From the NCBI GenBank assembly GCA_021647765.1, contig JAKIUD010000071.1:1-16076 (forward strand): DNA of 16,076 nt. The letters run 5' to 3'. This stretch comes from Desulfuromusa sp. Its GTDB lineage: Bacteria > Desulfobacterota > Desulfuromonadia > Desulfuromonadales > Geopsychrobacteraceae. The translations under genes and the position numbers were made by a program. The notes beneath the pieces are model-generated. The model searched no databases. It saw nothing but the letters and a program-made list of their open reading frames with translations, and was not told the origin of the DNA. This document shows positions 1 through 6,830 of the stretch, in pieces; the stretch's first letter is position 1, and every line of letters begins with the position of its first letter.

Positions 1-1
1 C

Positions 2-970
2 ACAACCAATATTGCGGTTTTCAGAAATGGGGATGTCATTGATACCGCCTGTCTGGATATTGGTGGCAGATTGATTAAGTTTCGGGATGGACGGGGCGAA
101 GTTAGCTATATCGCTGACAAGGTTCGCAGTTTGGCTCGCTCCATGAACTTGATGATAGTTGAGCAGCAAAAGCCGACTGAAGCTGCACTTGCAACGATTA
201 CACGTCGAATGGCGACTATTCTGGATGAAGTTCTGGGTCTTTCCCCAGCCTCACCAGAGTTGGCGATGATGCTGACAGATCATGATTTGAAGCGGGATTA
301 TCAGATCGATTATGTCTCTTTTTCCGGTGGAGTGGCTGATTGTATCCAGATGTCTCCCAGTGGCAACGATTATCAATATGGCGATATTGGAAAAATCCTT
401 GGGCGAGCCATTGCTAACTCCAAAATGACACAACAGTTGCAGATCTTTAAAGCGACAGAGACAATTCGGGCGACCGTGGTCGGAGCCGGTTCACACACAA
501 CCAGCGTCAGTGGCAGTACCATTTCGGTTTCTCCTGCGGCTCTGCCGCTACAGAACATTCCGGTATTGAAGCTTTCGGCGGAGGATGAGATGTTGCCTTT
601 TGCTCTGTGGGGAGAGGTGATTCACAAAAAAGTGCAGTGGTTCAATCTGGAAGGTGAAAAACAAAATCTGGCTCTCGCTTTCAATGGCTCGGAGTCTCTT
701 GGATTCGATGAGCTGACAACTCTGGCACGAGGTATCATCAGTGGAATGGAAGAGGTTCTCTGTAAAACCTGTCCCCTTATTGTTGTTATTGAAAAAGATT
801 TGGCCAAAGTGATGGGGCAGACGCTACGGAGCCTGCTGGGATTTAACAAGGATGTTATCTGTATTGATACGGTCAGGGTTCAGAATGGAGATTATATCGA
901 TATCGGACGTGAGCTTGCCGATGGTAACGTGGTTCCCGTCATTGTCAAAACACTCGCTTTTAATTACTGA
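2..970 (+). CDS. eutA: EutA, ethanolamine ammonia-lyase reactivating factor (5' partial)
   Basis: EutA is the ATP-dependent chaperone that exchanges damaged or inactive cobalamin bound to ethanolamine ammonia-lyase (EutBC). The reading frame is open from base 2, so the N-terminal part lies outside the window; 322 codons are visible against roughly 460-470 residues for the family. The first visible residues (TTNIAVFRNGDV, then LDIGGRLI) fit the nucleotide-binding fold of the ASKHA-like EutA family, with the glycine-rich DIGGR element. A TTG at 71 lies inside this conserved stretch and is not the real start. The stop (TGA, 968-970) is followed 18 nt later by eutB, the usual eutA-eutB-eutC order. 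Identification rests on this motif, length and position; I regard it as secure. Confidence 0.93.
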   Translation, partial: TTNIAVFRNGDVIDTACLDIGGRLIKFRDGRGEVSYIADKVRSLARSMNLMIVEQQKPTEAALATITRRMATILDEVLGLSPASPELAMMLTDHDLKRDYQIDYVSFSGGVADCIQMSPSGNDYQYGDIGKILGRAIANSKMTQQLQIFKATETIRATVVGAGSHTTSVSGSTISVSPAALPLQNIPVLKLSAEDEMLPFALWGEVIHKKVQWFNLEGEKQNLALAFNGSESLGFDELTTLARGIISGMEEVLCKTCPLIVVIEKDLAKVMGQTLRSLLGFNKDVICIDTVRVQNGDYIDIGRELADGNVVPVIVKTLAFNY

Positions 971-988
971 GACAGGTGAAGGATCACC

Positions 989-2356
989 ATGAGATTAAAA
1001 ACACAACTCTCTGGAGTGACATACAGTTTCAAAGACCTCAATGAGGTGCTGGCAAAAGCCAATGAAGAGAAATCCGGTGACCGGTTGGCGGGTCTAGCTG
1101 CTGCAACGGGCACCGAAATGGTAGCGGCAAAAGAGGTTCTTGCTGATATTACCTTGGCTGATTTGAGAAATAATCCAGCGGTTCCCTATGAGGACGATGA
1201 AGTGACCCGTCTCGATCAGGACAGTGTTAATGACGCTATCTATGCTGGACTGAAAAATCTGAGTGTTGCTGAATTTCGGGAATGGCTCCTCAGTTATGAG
1301 ACTTGTGGTGAGGATATTATCCGTGCCTCCCGGGGGCTGACCGCTGAAATGGTTGCTGCGGTTGTTAAAGTCATGTCCAATCTGGATCTGATCTATGCCG
1401 CCAGTAAAATAAATATCACCGCGCATTGCAATACGACCATCGGTGAGCCGGGGGTCTTGGCCTTTCGTTTGCAGCCTAATCATACCACCGATAATCTTGA
1501 TGGGATCAGAATTTCCACTCTGGAAGGATTGAGTTACGGGTCTGGTGATGCATTGATTGGCCTGAATCCAGTCAATGACACGGTTGAATCTCTCTCCAAT
1601 ATTTTGAAGATGTTTCAGGAAATTAAAGAAACCTATCAGATTCCAACCCAGAATTGTGTCCTTGGCCATGTCACCACACAAATGGAAGCGGTTAGAAATG
1701 GGGCTCCCGCTGATATGATTTTTCAGAGTATTGCCGGGAGTGAGAAAGGTAATACCGCTTTTGGTTTGAATGCCCAACTGCTTGCAGAAGCTCAGGATCT
1801 GATGCTCAAGGAGGGGACAGCAACGGGGCCGAATGTTATGTATTTTGAAACCGGACAGGGAGCTGAGCTCTCGTCTGGCGCTCACCATGGTGTGGATCAG
1901 GTGACAATGGAGGCACGCTGCTATGGCTTTGCCAAACAGTTTAATCCCTTTCTGGTGAATACCGTGGTCGGATTTATTGGTCCCGAGTATTTGTATGACA
2001 GTCAGCAGGTGATTCGTGCCGGACTGGAAGATCTTTTTATGGGAAAGCTCACCGGAGTCTCTATGGGGGTTGATGCCTGCTACACCAACCACATGAAAGC
2101 TGATCAAAATGATATTGAAAATTTGTCTGTTTTGTTGGGAACTGCAGGTTGTAATTATTTGATAACTGTTCCGCAAGGTGACGATATTATGTTGAATTAT
2201 CAGTCCCTTGGCTACCATGAAGCGGCAACTTTAAGGGAACTTCTGAATAAAAAACCGATTTCGCTATTTGAATGCTGGCTGGAAAAAATGGGTATCTATG
2301 AAAATGGACGGTTAAGTCAAGGTGCTGGTGATGCTTCTATCTTTTTTGGAAAATAA
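989..2356 (+). CDS. eutB: EutB, ethanolamine ammonia-lyase large subunit
   Basis: This is the catalytic TIM-barrel subunit of adenosylcobalamin-dependent ethanolamine ammonia-lyase, which converts ethanolamine to acetaldehyde plus ammonia inside the microcompartment. It has 455 residues, essentially the enterobacterial length (about 453), and is collinear with it. Substrate-site residues known from the enteric enzyme are at the same positions: Arg160 (FRLQP), Asn193 (GLNPV) and Glu287 (FETGQG). Other conserved blocks include NTTIGEPG, HVTTQMEA, VGFIGPEYLY, CYTNHMKADQN and the near C-terminal DDIMLNYQ. The ATG at 989 is preceded by AAGGA (979-983, 5-nt spacing). eutC follows after 16 nt. The long minus-strand frame opposite this gene (1094-2218) is a shadow. 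Confidence 0.98.
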   Translation: MRLKTQLSGVTYSFKDLNEVLAKANEEKSGDRLAGLAAATGTEMVAAKEVLADITLADLRNNPAVPYEDDEVTRLDQDSVNDAIYAGLKNLSVAEFREWLLSYETCGEDIIRASRGLTAEMVAAVVKVMSNLDLIYAASKINITAHCNTTIGEPGVLAFRLQPNHTTDNLDGIRISTLEGLSYGSGDALIGLNPVNDTVESLSNILKMFQEIKETYQIPTQNCVLGHVTTQMEAVRNGAPADMIFQSIAGSEKGNTAFGLNAQLLAEAQDLMLKEGTATGPNVMYFETGQGAELSSGAHHGVDQVTMEARCYGFAKQFNPFLVNTVVGFIGPEYLYDSQQVIRAGLEDLFMGKLTGVSMGVDACYTNHMKADQNDIENLSVLLGTAGCNYLITVPQGDDIMLNYQSLGYHEAATLRELLNKKPISLFECWLEKMGIYENGRLSQGAGDASIFFGK

Positions 2357-2372
2357 ATGTGGGTAAAAAACC

Positions 2373-3242
2373 ATGCTGGATATGGAAAGTAAAATAAAGA
2401 ATCTGATTGCGGATGTTCTCAGCGAAATGGGGGTGGACAGTTCTCCCAGCGCTGGTGAGATTGCAACGCCACAGCTGGAAGTCTCGTTACCTGATCTGAC
2501 CGCTGAAAACCTGAGCGAGCAGCTTCTGGTTCCTACTCCGGTCAATCGGGAAGCGTATCTTAAATTTAAGCAGGCGACTGTTTCCCGGATCGGCATCTGG
2601 AGAACCGGCTCCCGTTATCTGACCCGTTCACTGTTGCGCTTTCGGGCTGATCATGCAATCGCTCAAGATGCTGTTTTTAATGAAGTTTCTGCCGAATTCA
2701 TTAAGGATTGGGGGCTGGCGGAGATCAAGACCAAGTGTTGTGACAAAGATCAATTCCTGACCCGTCCAGATTTGGGTCGTGAATTAGATGATGAAAATAC
2801 GGCATTACTGAAAAAAAGTTGTCCGGGTAAAGCCAGGGTTCAGGTCTATATCGCTGACGGACTCAGCTCATCAGCTGTCGAGAAGAATGCCAAAGATACT
2901 TTTTTGGCGTTGATTCAGGGATTGAAAGGGCATGGCATTGAAGCTGGTACCCCATTCTTTCTCCGTTATGGCCGGGTTCCTGCAATGGATGCCGTGGCTG
3001 AAATATTACAACCGGAAGTAACTGTGGTTCTCATCGGTGAACGTCCTGGATTGGCAACTGCTGAAAGTATGAGCTGTTATATGGCATATAACGCGTCGGT
3101 TGGAATGCCTGAAGCCAGACGGACGGTATTGTCAAATATTCATAAGGGCGGTCTCCCTGCGGTGGAGGCCGGGGCACATATTGCTGATGTTGTGAAAAAA
3201 ATTCTCGATCAGAAGGTCAGTGGTCTGGATTTAAAAAAGTAA
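2373..3242 (+). CDS. eutC: EutC, ethanolamine ammonia-lyase small subunit with N-terminal encapsulation helix
   Basis: EutC is the small, cobalamin-contacting subunit of ethanolamine ammonia-lyase and partners EutB. It has 289 residues (enteric form about 295). Diagnostic blocks are TGSRYLTRSLLRFRADHA (about 78-95), GERPGLATAESMSCYMAY (about 227-244) and RTVLSNIHKGGLPAVEAG (about 251-268), the last two close to the canonical small-subunit signatures. Residues about 4-20 (MESKIKNLIADVLSEMG) form an amphipathic helix of the kind that targets EutC to the microcompartment lumen, followed by a low-complexity linker. No strong Shine-Dalgarno precedes 2373, and an in-frame ATG at 2382 would place the helix at the very N-terminus, so the exact start is uncertain by three codons. 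Confidence 0.96.
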   Translation: MLDMESKIKNLIADVLSEMGVDSSPSAGEIATPQLEVSLPDLTAENLSEQLLVPTPVNREAYLKFKQATVSRIGIWRTGSRYLTRSLLRFRADHAIAQDAVFNEVSAEFIKDWGLAEIKTKCCDKDQFLTRPDLGRELDDENTALLKKSCPGKARVQVYIADGLSSSAVEKNAKDTFLALIQGLKGHGIEAGTPFFLRYGRVPAMDAVAEILQPEVTVVLIGERPGLATAESMSCYMAYNASVGMPEARRTVLSNIHKGGLPAVEAGAHIADVVKKILDQKVSGLDLKK

Positions 3243-3248
3243 CTGGGT

Positions 3249-3271
3249 TCTATCTGGACGCTCCAGATAGA
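3249..3271 (+). repeat. Perfect 10-bp hairpin between eutC and eutL
   Basis: TCTATCTGGA at 3249-3258 and TCCAGATAGA at 3262-3271 are perfect reverse complements separated by the trinucleotide CGC. The hairpin begins 6 nt after the eutC stop. No T-run follows (next bases GCAATGTACG), so it does not look like an intrinsic terminator. A transcript-processing or 3'-end-stabilising stem dividing lyase genes from shell genes is the simplest inference. It lacks the paired hexaloop stems expected of an ANTAR (EutV) target. Confidence 0.6.
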
Positions 3272-3339
3272 GCAATGTACGTTTCTGATTTGGAAATTGT
3301 CCTTATCCGGGTAGAAGATAACTGAAGAGGATATCAGTG

Positions 3340-3993
3340 ATGAAGGGTGACACTCTGCGCGCCACAGTTTTGAGTATCAGAATGATCTCCAAGGTGACCC
3401 CGGCGATGGCTGAGGAATTCAACCTTGGGAGAGGCCAGTATAGCCTCGGTCTGTTGACCGTTGATTGTGATGATGTGGGTTACACTGCTCTTGATGAAGC
3501 GACTAAAAAAGCGCAGGTTGAGGTGGCTTATGCAAAATCCTTTTATGGCGGTGCCGCCAATGCTAACACCAGATTAGCGGGTGAGTTTATCGGGATTCTT
3601 GCAGGATCTACCCCGGCGGAAGTCCGTAGCGGCCTGGATGCAGCGGTCAGCTTTATTGAGAATGACGCAGCCTTTATCAGTGCCAATGATGATGATTCGA
3701 TTGCCTACTATGCCCACTGTGTTTCGCGGTCAGGATCTTATCTTTCCACCATTGCTGGAGTTGACGAGGGAACATCGTTGGCTTATCTGATTGCCCCACC
3801 GCTAGAAGCCATCTTTGCTCTGGATGTGGCGTTAAAGGCGGCGGATGTGAATATGGCAGAGTTTTTTGCTCCACCATCTGAAACTAACTTTGGTGGTGGC
3901 CTGTTGAGTGGTAGTCAGGCTTCGTGCATGGCTGCTTGTGAAGCCTTCGCTGAAGCAGTGCAAGCTGTTGCAGATAACCCAAAGGCGTACTGA
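3340..3993 (+). CDS. eutL: EutL, tandem-BMC trimeric shell protein
   Basis: EutL is a circularly permuted tandem-BMC-domain shell protein that forms pseudohexameric trimers with a gated central pore. The 217 residues match the family length (about 219 in enterics) and the alignment is continuous: SLGLLTVDCDDVGYTALDEATK near the N-terminus, SFYGGAANANTRLAGEF, HCVSRSGSYLSTIAGV, YLIAPPLEAIFALDVALKAADV and PPSETNFGGGLLSGSQASC. I prefer ATG 3340 over the adjacent in-frame GTG at 3337; AGAGG at 3326-3330 serves either. A 94-nt spacer containing a perfect hairpin separates it from eutC. Its stop overlaps the next gene's ATG by one base (TGATG), implying translational coupling. Confidence 0.97.
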   Translation: MKGDTLRATVLSIRMISKVTPAMAEEFNLGRGQYSLGLLTVDCDDVGYTALDEATKKAQVEVAYAKSFYGGAANANTRLAGEFIGILAGSTPAEVRSGLDAAVSFIENDAAFISANDDDSIAYYAHCVSRSGSYLSTIAGVDEGTSLAYLIAPPLEAIFALDVALKAADVNMAEFFAPPSETNFGGGLLSGSQASCMAACEAFAEAVQAVADNPKAY

Positions 3994-4523
3994 TGAAAGA
4001 TAAAGCTTTAGGAAGTTTTGAAACCATCGGATTCATTCCGGCATTGACCGGTGCTGATGCTGCATTGAAGTCTGCTGGAGTCAAACTCCTCGGGTGCCGA
4101 TATGTTGGTTCAGGCCTGGTTTCGGTTCTCCTCTCCGGGGATGTCAGTTCGGTTAAGGTTGCTGTTGAATCAGGCTGTAGCGCTGCTGTACAGGTTGGCA
4201 CTGTCACGTCGCAGAGTGTCATTGCCAGAACCGCTGACGGATTAGATGGTGTCATTGATGATCGGCTGAAGGGGCAAAAGAATAGCCCAAAAAGAGCACG
4301 GATTGCCAAGTTAAAATCAGCTCCAAGATCCTCAAAAAAGGGTGCTTCAGAAAAAAATATTGAATTAAATTCGCAGAGTTTGACCAGTATGAGCGTTGTT
4401 AAGCTCAGAGAATTGGCCAGACAGTTTCCTGGAATACCTCTTGATCGGCGTAAAATCAGATCGGCGCGTAAAGATGAACTGATTGATGCCATTAGCAATG
4501 AATATCAGAAAAATAAGGAGTAA
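3993..4523 (+). CDS. eutK: EutK-like BMC shell protein with C-terminal SAP/Rho-N-like domain
   Basis: Residues 5 to about 85 are one BMC domain (ETIGFIPALTGADAALKSAG at 10-29; pore-region GCRYVGSGL at 34-42; GDVSSVKVAVESG at 49-61). A lysine/arginine/serine-rich linker follows (about 90-128), then a small helical domain at about 130-172, SLTSMSVVKLRELARQFPG plus SARKDELIDAI, which has the LxxLTVxxLRxLA…ARKDELI pattern of SAP or Rho N-terminal-type modules. Enteric EutK has the same plan (one BMC domain plus a basic C-terminal domain proposed to bind nucleic acid), but its tail is helix-turn-helix-like; the SAP/Rho-N reading here is by eye. It lies between eutL and eutE and is coupled to eutL by TGATG. 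The symbol reflects architecture and position, not proven orthology. Confidence 0.8.
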   Translation: MKDKALGSFETIGFIPALTGADAALKSAGVKLLGCRYVGSGLVSVLLSGDVSSVKVAVESGCSAAVQVGTVTSQSVIARTADGLDGVIDDRLKGQKNSPKRARIAKLKSAPRSSKKGASEKNIELNSQSLTSMSVVKLRELARQFPGIPLDRRKIRSARKDELIDAISNEYQKNKE

Positions 4524-4528
4524 GTATT

Positions 4529-5974
4529 ATGGCAGATAAGGATTTAGCCTCGATCCAGGAAGCCAGAGATCTGGTTCTGAAAGCTCGCTCAGCTCAACTT
4601 GATTTTGCCAGGCTAAGCCAGGAGCAGATCGATCAGGTCATTCAGGCAATTGCTAAAGTTATGGCTGCTATGGCTGAAGATTTGGCCAAGCTGGCTGTGG
4701 AAGAAACTGGATACGGAAACTGGGAAGACAAAAAGCAAAAGAATTTGTTGGCATCTGAGAAGCTTTATCAGCGTATCCATGCTCTGAAGACAGTCGGGGT
4801 GATTGAGAAAGATCGCGAGCAGAAAATTGATAAGATTGCTGTTCCAGCAGGGGTTGTCGCAGCACTTATCCCCTCAACCAACCCAACTTCAACGACCATT
4901 TATAAGGCGCTGATTTCACTTAAAGCGGGAAACGGTATTGTTTTCAGCCCTCATCCAACGGCGACAAACTGTATTGGCAAAACGGTTGCGATTATCCATC
5001 AGGTTCTCAAGGAACTGAATATCTCTGCGGATCTGGTCAGTATGACGACTGTGCCGACCCTTGAGGGAACCGGTGAATTGATGAAGCAGGCTGATCTTAT
5101 TCTTGCGACCGGTGGCCCGGCAATGGTGAAAGCTGCTTACAGCTCAGGAACTCCTGCTTTGGGGGTTGGGCCAGGGAACGTTCCAGTTTTTATTGAGAAG
5201 AGTGCCGATATCCAAGCTGCTGTACGGCGTGTTATGGCAGGTAAAACCTTTGATTATGGAACTGTTTGTTCTTCTGAACAGGCACTTGTGACCGAGGAAT
5301 CTATTGTCGCGGAGGTCAAAAAGGCTTTGCTTGCCGAAGGGTGCTATTTTCTTGAAGGTATTGCAGCCGAAAAGGTTAAGGGTTTGATGACCGGGCCAAG
5401 AGGGAGCATGAATCCGGCTATTGTCGGGCAATCTGCAAGTGCTCTGGCGCAGATGGCTGGTATCGAAATTCCTGCAGGAACCCGACTTCTGGTTTACGAG
5501 GAACAGGGGGTTGGTTCTGGCTACCCGTTCTCGTATGAAAAACTGACCTCTTTACTTGGATTTTATACAGTGCCTGATTGGCAGGCAGCAGATAAGCTTT
5601 GTACTCAACTGCTTAAAAATGGAGGTCTGGGGCACTCCATGGCTATACATTCTAACAACGAAGAAATTATTCGCCATTTTGGTCTGACCCAGCCAGTTTC
5701 TAGACTGTTAGTTAATACCCCCTCAAGCCTTGGAGCTGTCGGTGTCACTACCAACCTCGATCCTTCTCTCACTCTGGGGTGTGGCCCTGTGGGAGGAAGT
5801 TCTACGACGGATAATGTCGGGGTAAAGCATCTGTTTAATATCCGTTATGTCGCCTATGGTTTGGACAGTGTTTCACCGACACAGGTTGATAACACTACTG
5901 TTGATATTGAGGCCATCAGTCGTCTGGTTTTCGAACAACTAAAAAAAATGAACCATGTTCCATCTAATGCCTGA
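4529..5974 (+). CDS. eutE: EutE, CoA-acylating acetaldehyde dehydrogenase
   Basis: EutE oxidises acetaldehyde to acetyl-CoA with NAD+ and CoA in the microcompartment lumen. The 481-residue protein has the aldehyde dehydrogenase fold: PSTNPTSTTIYKAL (115-128), HPTATNCIGKT (142-152), TGGPAMVKAAYSSGTPALG (194-212) with GVGPGNVPVF next, and the catalytic Cys247 in DYGTVCSSEQA. The N-terminus starts directly with the enzyme domain (EARDLVLKARSAQ) and lacks the usual N-terminal encapsulation helix. A candidate helix (DIEAISRLVFEQLKKM) sits near the C-terminus, after a short linker. The RBS AAGGAG (4515-4520) lies in the end of the preceding gene, with 5 bases between the two genes. Confidence 0.96.
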   Translation: MADKDLASIQEARDLVLKARSAQLDFARLSQEQIDQVIQAIAKVMAAMAEDLAKLAVEETGYGNWEDKKQKNLLASEKLYQRIHALKTVGVIEKDREQKIDKIAVPAGVVAALIPSTNPTSTTIYKALISLKAGNGIVFSPHPTATNCIGKTVAIIHQVLKELNISADLVSMTTVPTLEGTGELMKQADLILATGGPAMVKAAYSSGTPALGVGPGNVPVFIEKSADIQAAVRRVMAGKTFDYGTVCSSEQALVTEESIVAEVKKALLAEGCYFLEGIAAEKVKGLMTGPRGSMNPAIVGQSASALAQMAGIEIPAGTRLLVYEEQGVGSGYPFSYEKLTSLLGFYTVPDWQAADKLCTQLLKNGGLGHSMAIHSNNEEIIRHFGLTQPVSRLLVNTPSSLGAVGVTTNLDPSLTLGCGPVGGSSTTDNVGVKHLFNIRYVAYGLDSVSPTQVDNTTVDIEAISRLVFEQLKKMNHVPSNA

Positions 5975-6028
5975 GTAAAATTTATCAGTAGTTAATTTTA
6001 ACAAGCTCAATAACTGAAGGAGAAAGCA

Positions 6029-6313
6029 ATGGCAACGTCAAGTGCAATAGGAATGGTAGAAACAAGAGGGTTTGTTGCAGCAGTAGAAGCAGCAGATGCA
6101 ATGGTCAAGGCTGCCAATGTGACCCTGATTGGTAAGACCCAGGTTGGTACCGGGTTGGTCGCAATTCTGGTTCGTGGCGATGTCGGTGCGGTTAAGGCTG
6201 CTGCCGATGCAGGGGCTGCCGCAGCTGCGAAAGTTGGCGAAGTTGTCAGTGTCCATGTTATTCCAAGACCTCATGACGAGGTGGAACTTCTTCTGCCGAA
6301 ATTGAAGGAATAG
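6029..6313 (+). CDS. eutM: EutM1, hexameric BMC-H shell protein
   Basis: Canonical single-domain BMC hexamer protein (94 aa), the main tiling unit of the shell facets. Visible signatures are SAIGMVETRGFVAAVEAADAM at the N-terminus, the pore loop GKTQVGTG (35-42) and GDVGAVKAAADAG, ending in SVHVIPRPHDEVE. It is preceded by AAGGAG about 6 nt before the ATG. The 54-nt AT-rich spacer after eutE contains the small palindrome GTTAATTTTAAC (5991-6002) but no convincing promoter. A second, very similar copy lies at 6543-6830 beyond a palindromic element. The PduA/EutM families are hard to separate by eye; the eut context decides the name. Confidence 0.96.
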   Translation: MATSSAIGMVETRGFVAAVEAADAMVKAANVTLIGKTQVGTGLVAILVRGDVGAVKAAADAGAAAAAKVGEVVSVHVIPRPHDEVELLLPKLKE

Positions 6314-6355
6314 CCCGAATAACGCTAAGTTTAAGGATAGACATCAGCAAAAACA

Positions 6356-6464
6356 GGACTGTCCCCGTATGGAGGCTGTCCCGGGCTTTTGCGGTGTGAA
6401 CCGCCGCGGTTCCTCGTGGCTCGTAAACTCTCGGGACAGCCCCCGAAGGTGCTGGGGACAGTCC
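6356..6464. repeat. Nested inverted repeat (REP/MITE-like or attenuator) between the two eutM genes
   Basis: Outer arms GGACTGTCCCC (6356-6366) and GGGGACAGTCC (6454-6464) are perfect 11-bp reverse complements. Inner arms GGCTGTCCCG (6374-6383) and CGGGACAGCC (6432-6441) are a perfect 10-bp pair. A third small hairpin, GCGGT/ACCGC, lies in the centre (about 6391-6404). The heptamer CTGTCCC therefore occurs twice on each side in opposite orientation. The element is GC-rich against AT-rich flanks and occupies most of the 229-nt eutM1-eutM2 gap. This resembles non-autonomous palindromic intergenic elements (REP/MITE type). In the transcript it could fold into a long stem that tunes the ratio of the two shell proteins. 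No ORF is present. Confidence 0.65.
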
Positions 6465-6542
6465 CAAGTTTACTGCAATACTGCTTAAATTAGCCCCCTT
6501 GTGGGGAGACACTAAGAATATTGATCCAAAGGAGAAATGAAT

Positions 6543-6830
6543 ATGGCTGTATTAAGTGCACTCGGAATGGTCGAGACAAAAGGTTTTGTTTCGGCACTGG
6601 AAGCAGCAGATGCGATGGTAAAAGCTGCCAATGTGACGTTAATTGGGAAGACCCAGGTTGGAAGTGGACTAGTTGCAATCCTGGTTCGTGGTGACGTTGG
6701 AGCCGTCAAGGCTGCGACCGATGCAGGAGCCGCTGCCGCTGCTAAAGTAGGGGAAGTGGTCAGCGTTCACGTTATTCCGCGACCTCATGATGAAATTGAA
6801 TTGATCCTGCCCGGCAAAGGGGCTAAGTGA
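6543..6830 (+). CDS. eutM: EutM2, second hexameric BMC-H shell protein
   Basis: A 95-residue paralogue of the gene at 6029, with about ten differences in the first 89 residues, mostly conservative (for example T/S after the pore loop GKTQVG, V/I in the HDEIE tail), and a different last few residues (PGKGAK). Many of the shared codons differ synonymously, so this is not a recent exact duplication. GGAG at 6531-6534 is 8 nt from ATG 6543 but only 2 nt from the upstream in-frame ATG 6537, so 6543 is the better start. The stop overlaps the GTG start of the next gene (GTGA, 6827-6830). It probably forms mixed or homomeric hexagonal shell tiles with EutM1. Confidence 0.95.
   Translation: MAVLSALGMVETKGFVSALEAADAMVKAANVTLIGKTQVGSGLVAILVRGDVGAVKAATDAGAAAAAKVGEVVSVHVIPRPHDEIELILPGKGAK

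Noticed and set aside
71..970. eutA start at TTG 71
   Set aside because: The frame stays open upstream to base 2 and encodes conserved EutA residues before this TTG; the gene is cut by the window edge.
1094..2218. 374-codon minus-strand open frame
   Set aside because: It lies wholly opposite eutB, whose identity is certain. The translation has no recognisable domain and there is no RBS; it is a shadow of the codon bias of eutB.
3243..3339. ANTAR/EutV-type antiterminator between eutC and eutL
   Set aside because: Only one hairpin with a 3-nt loop is present; the paired hexaloop stems and terminator T-tract are absent.
6314..6542. CRISPR-like or tandem repeat array from the repeated CTGTCCC heptamers
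   Set aside because: The copies are inverted and nested, with unequal short spacing, which makes a palindrome rather than direct repeats with spacers.
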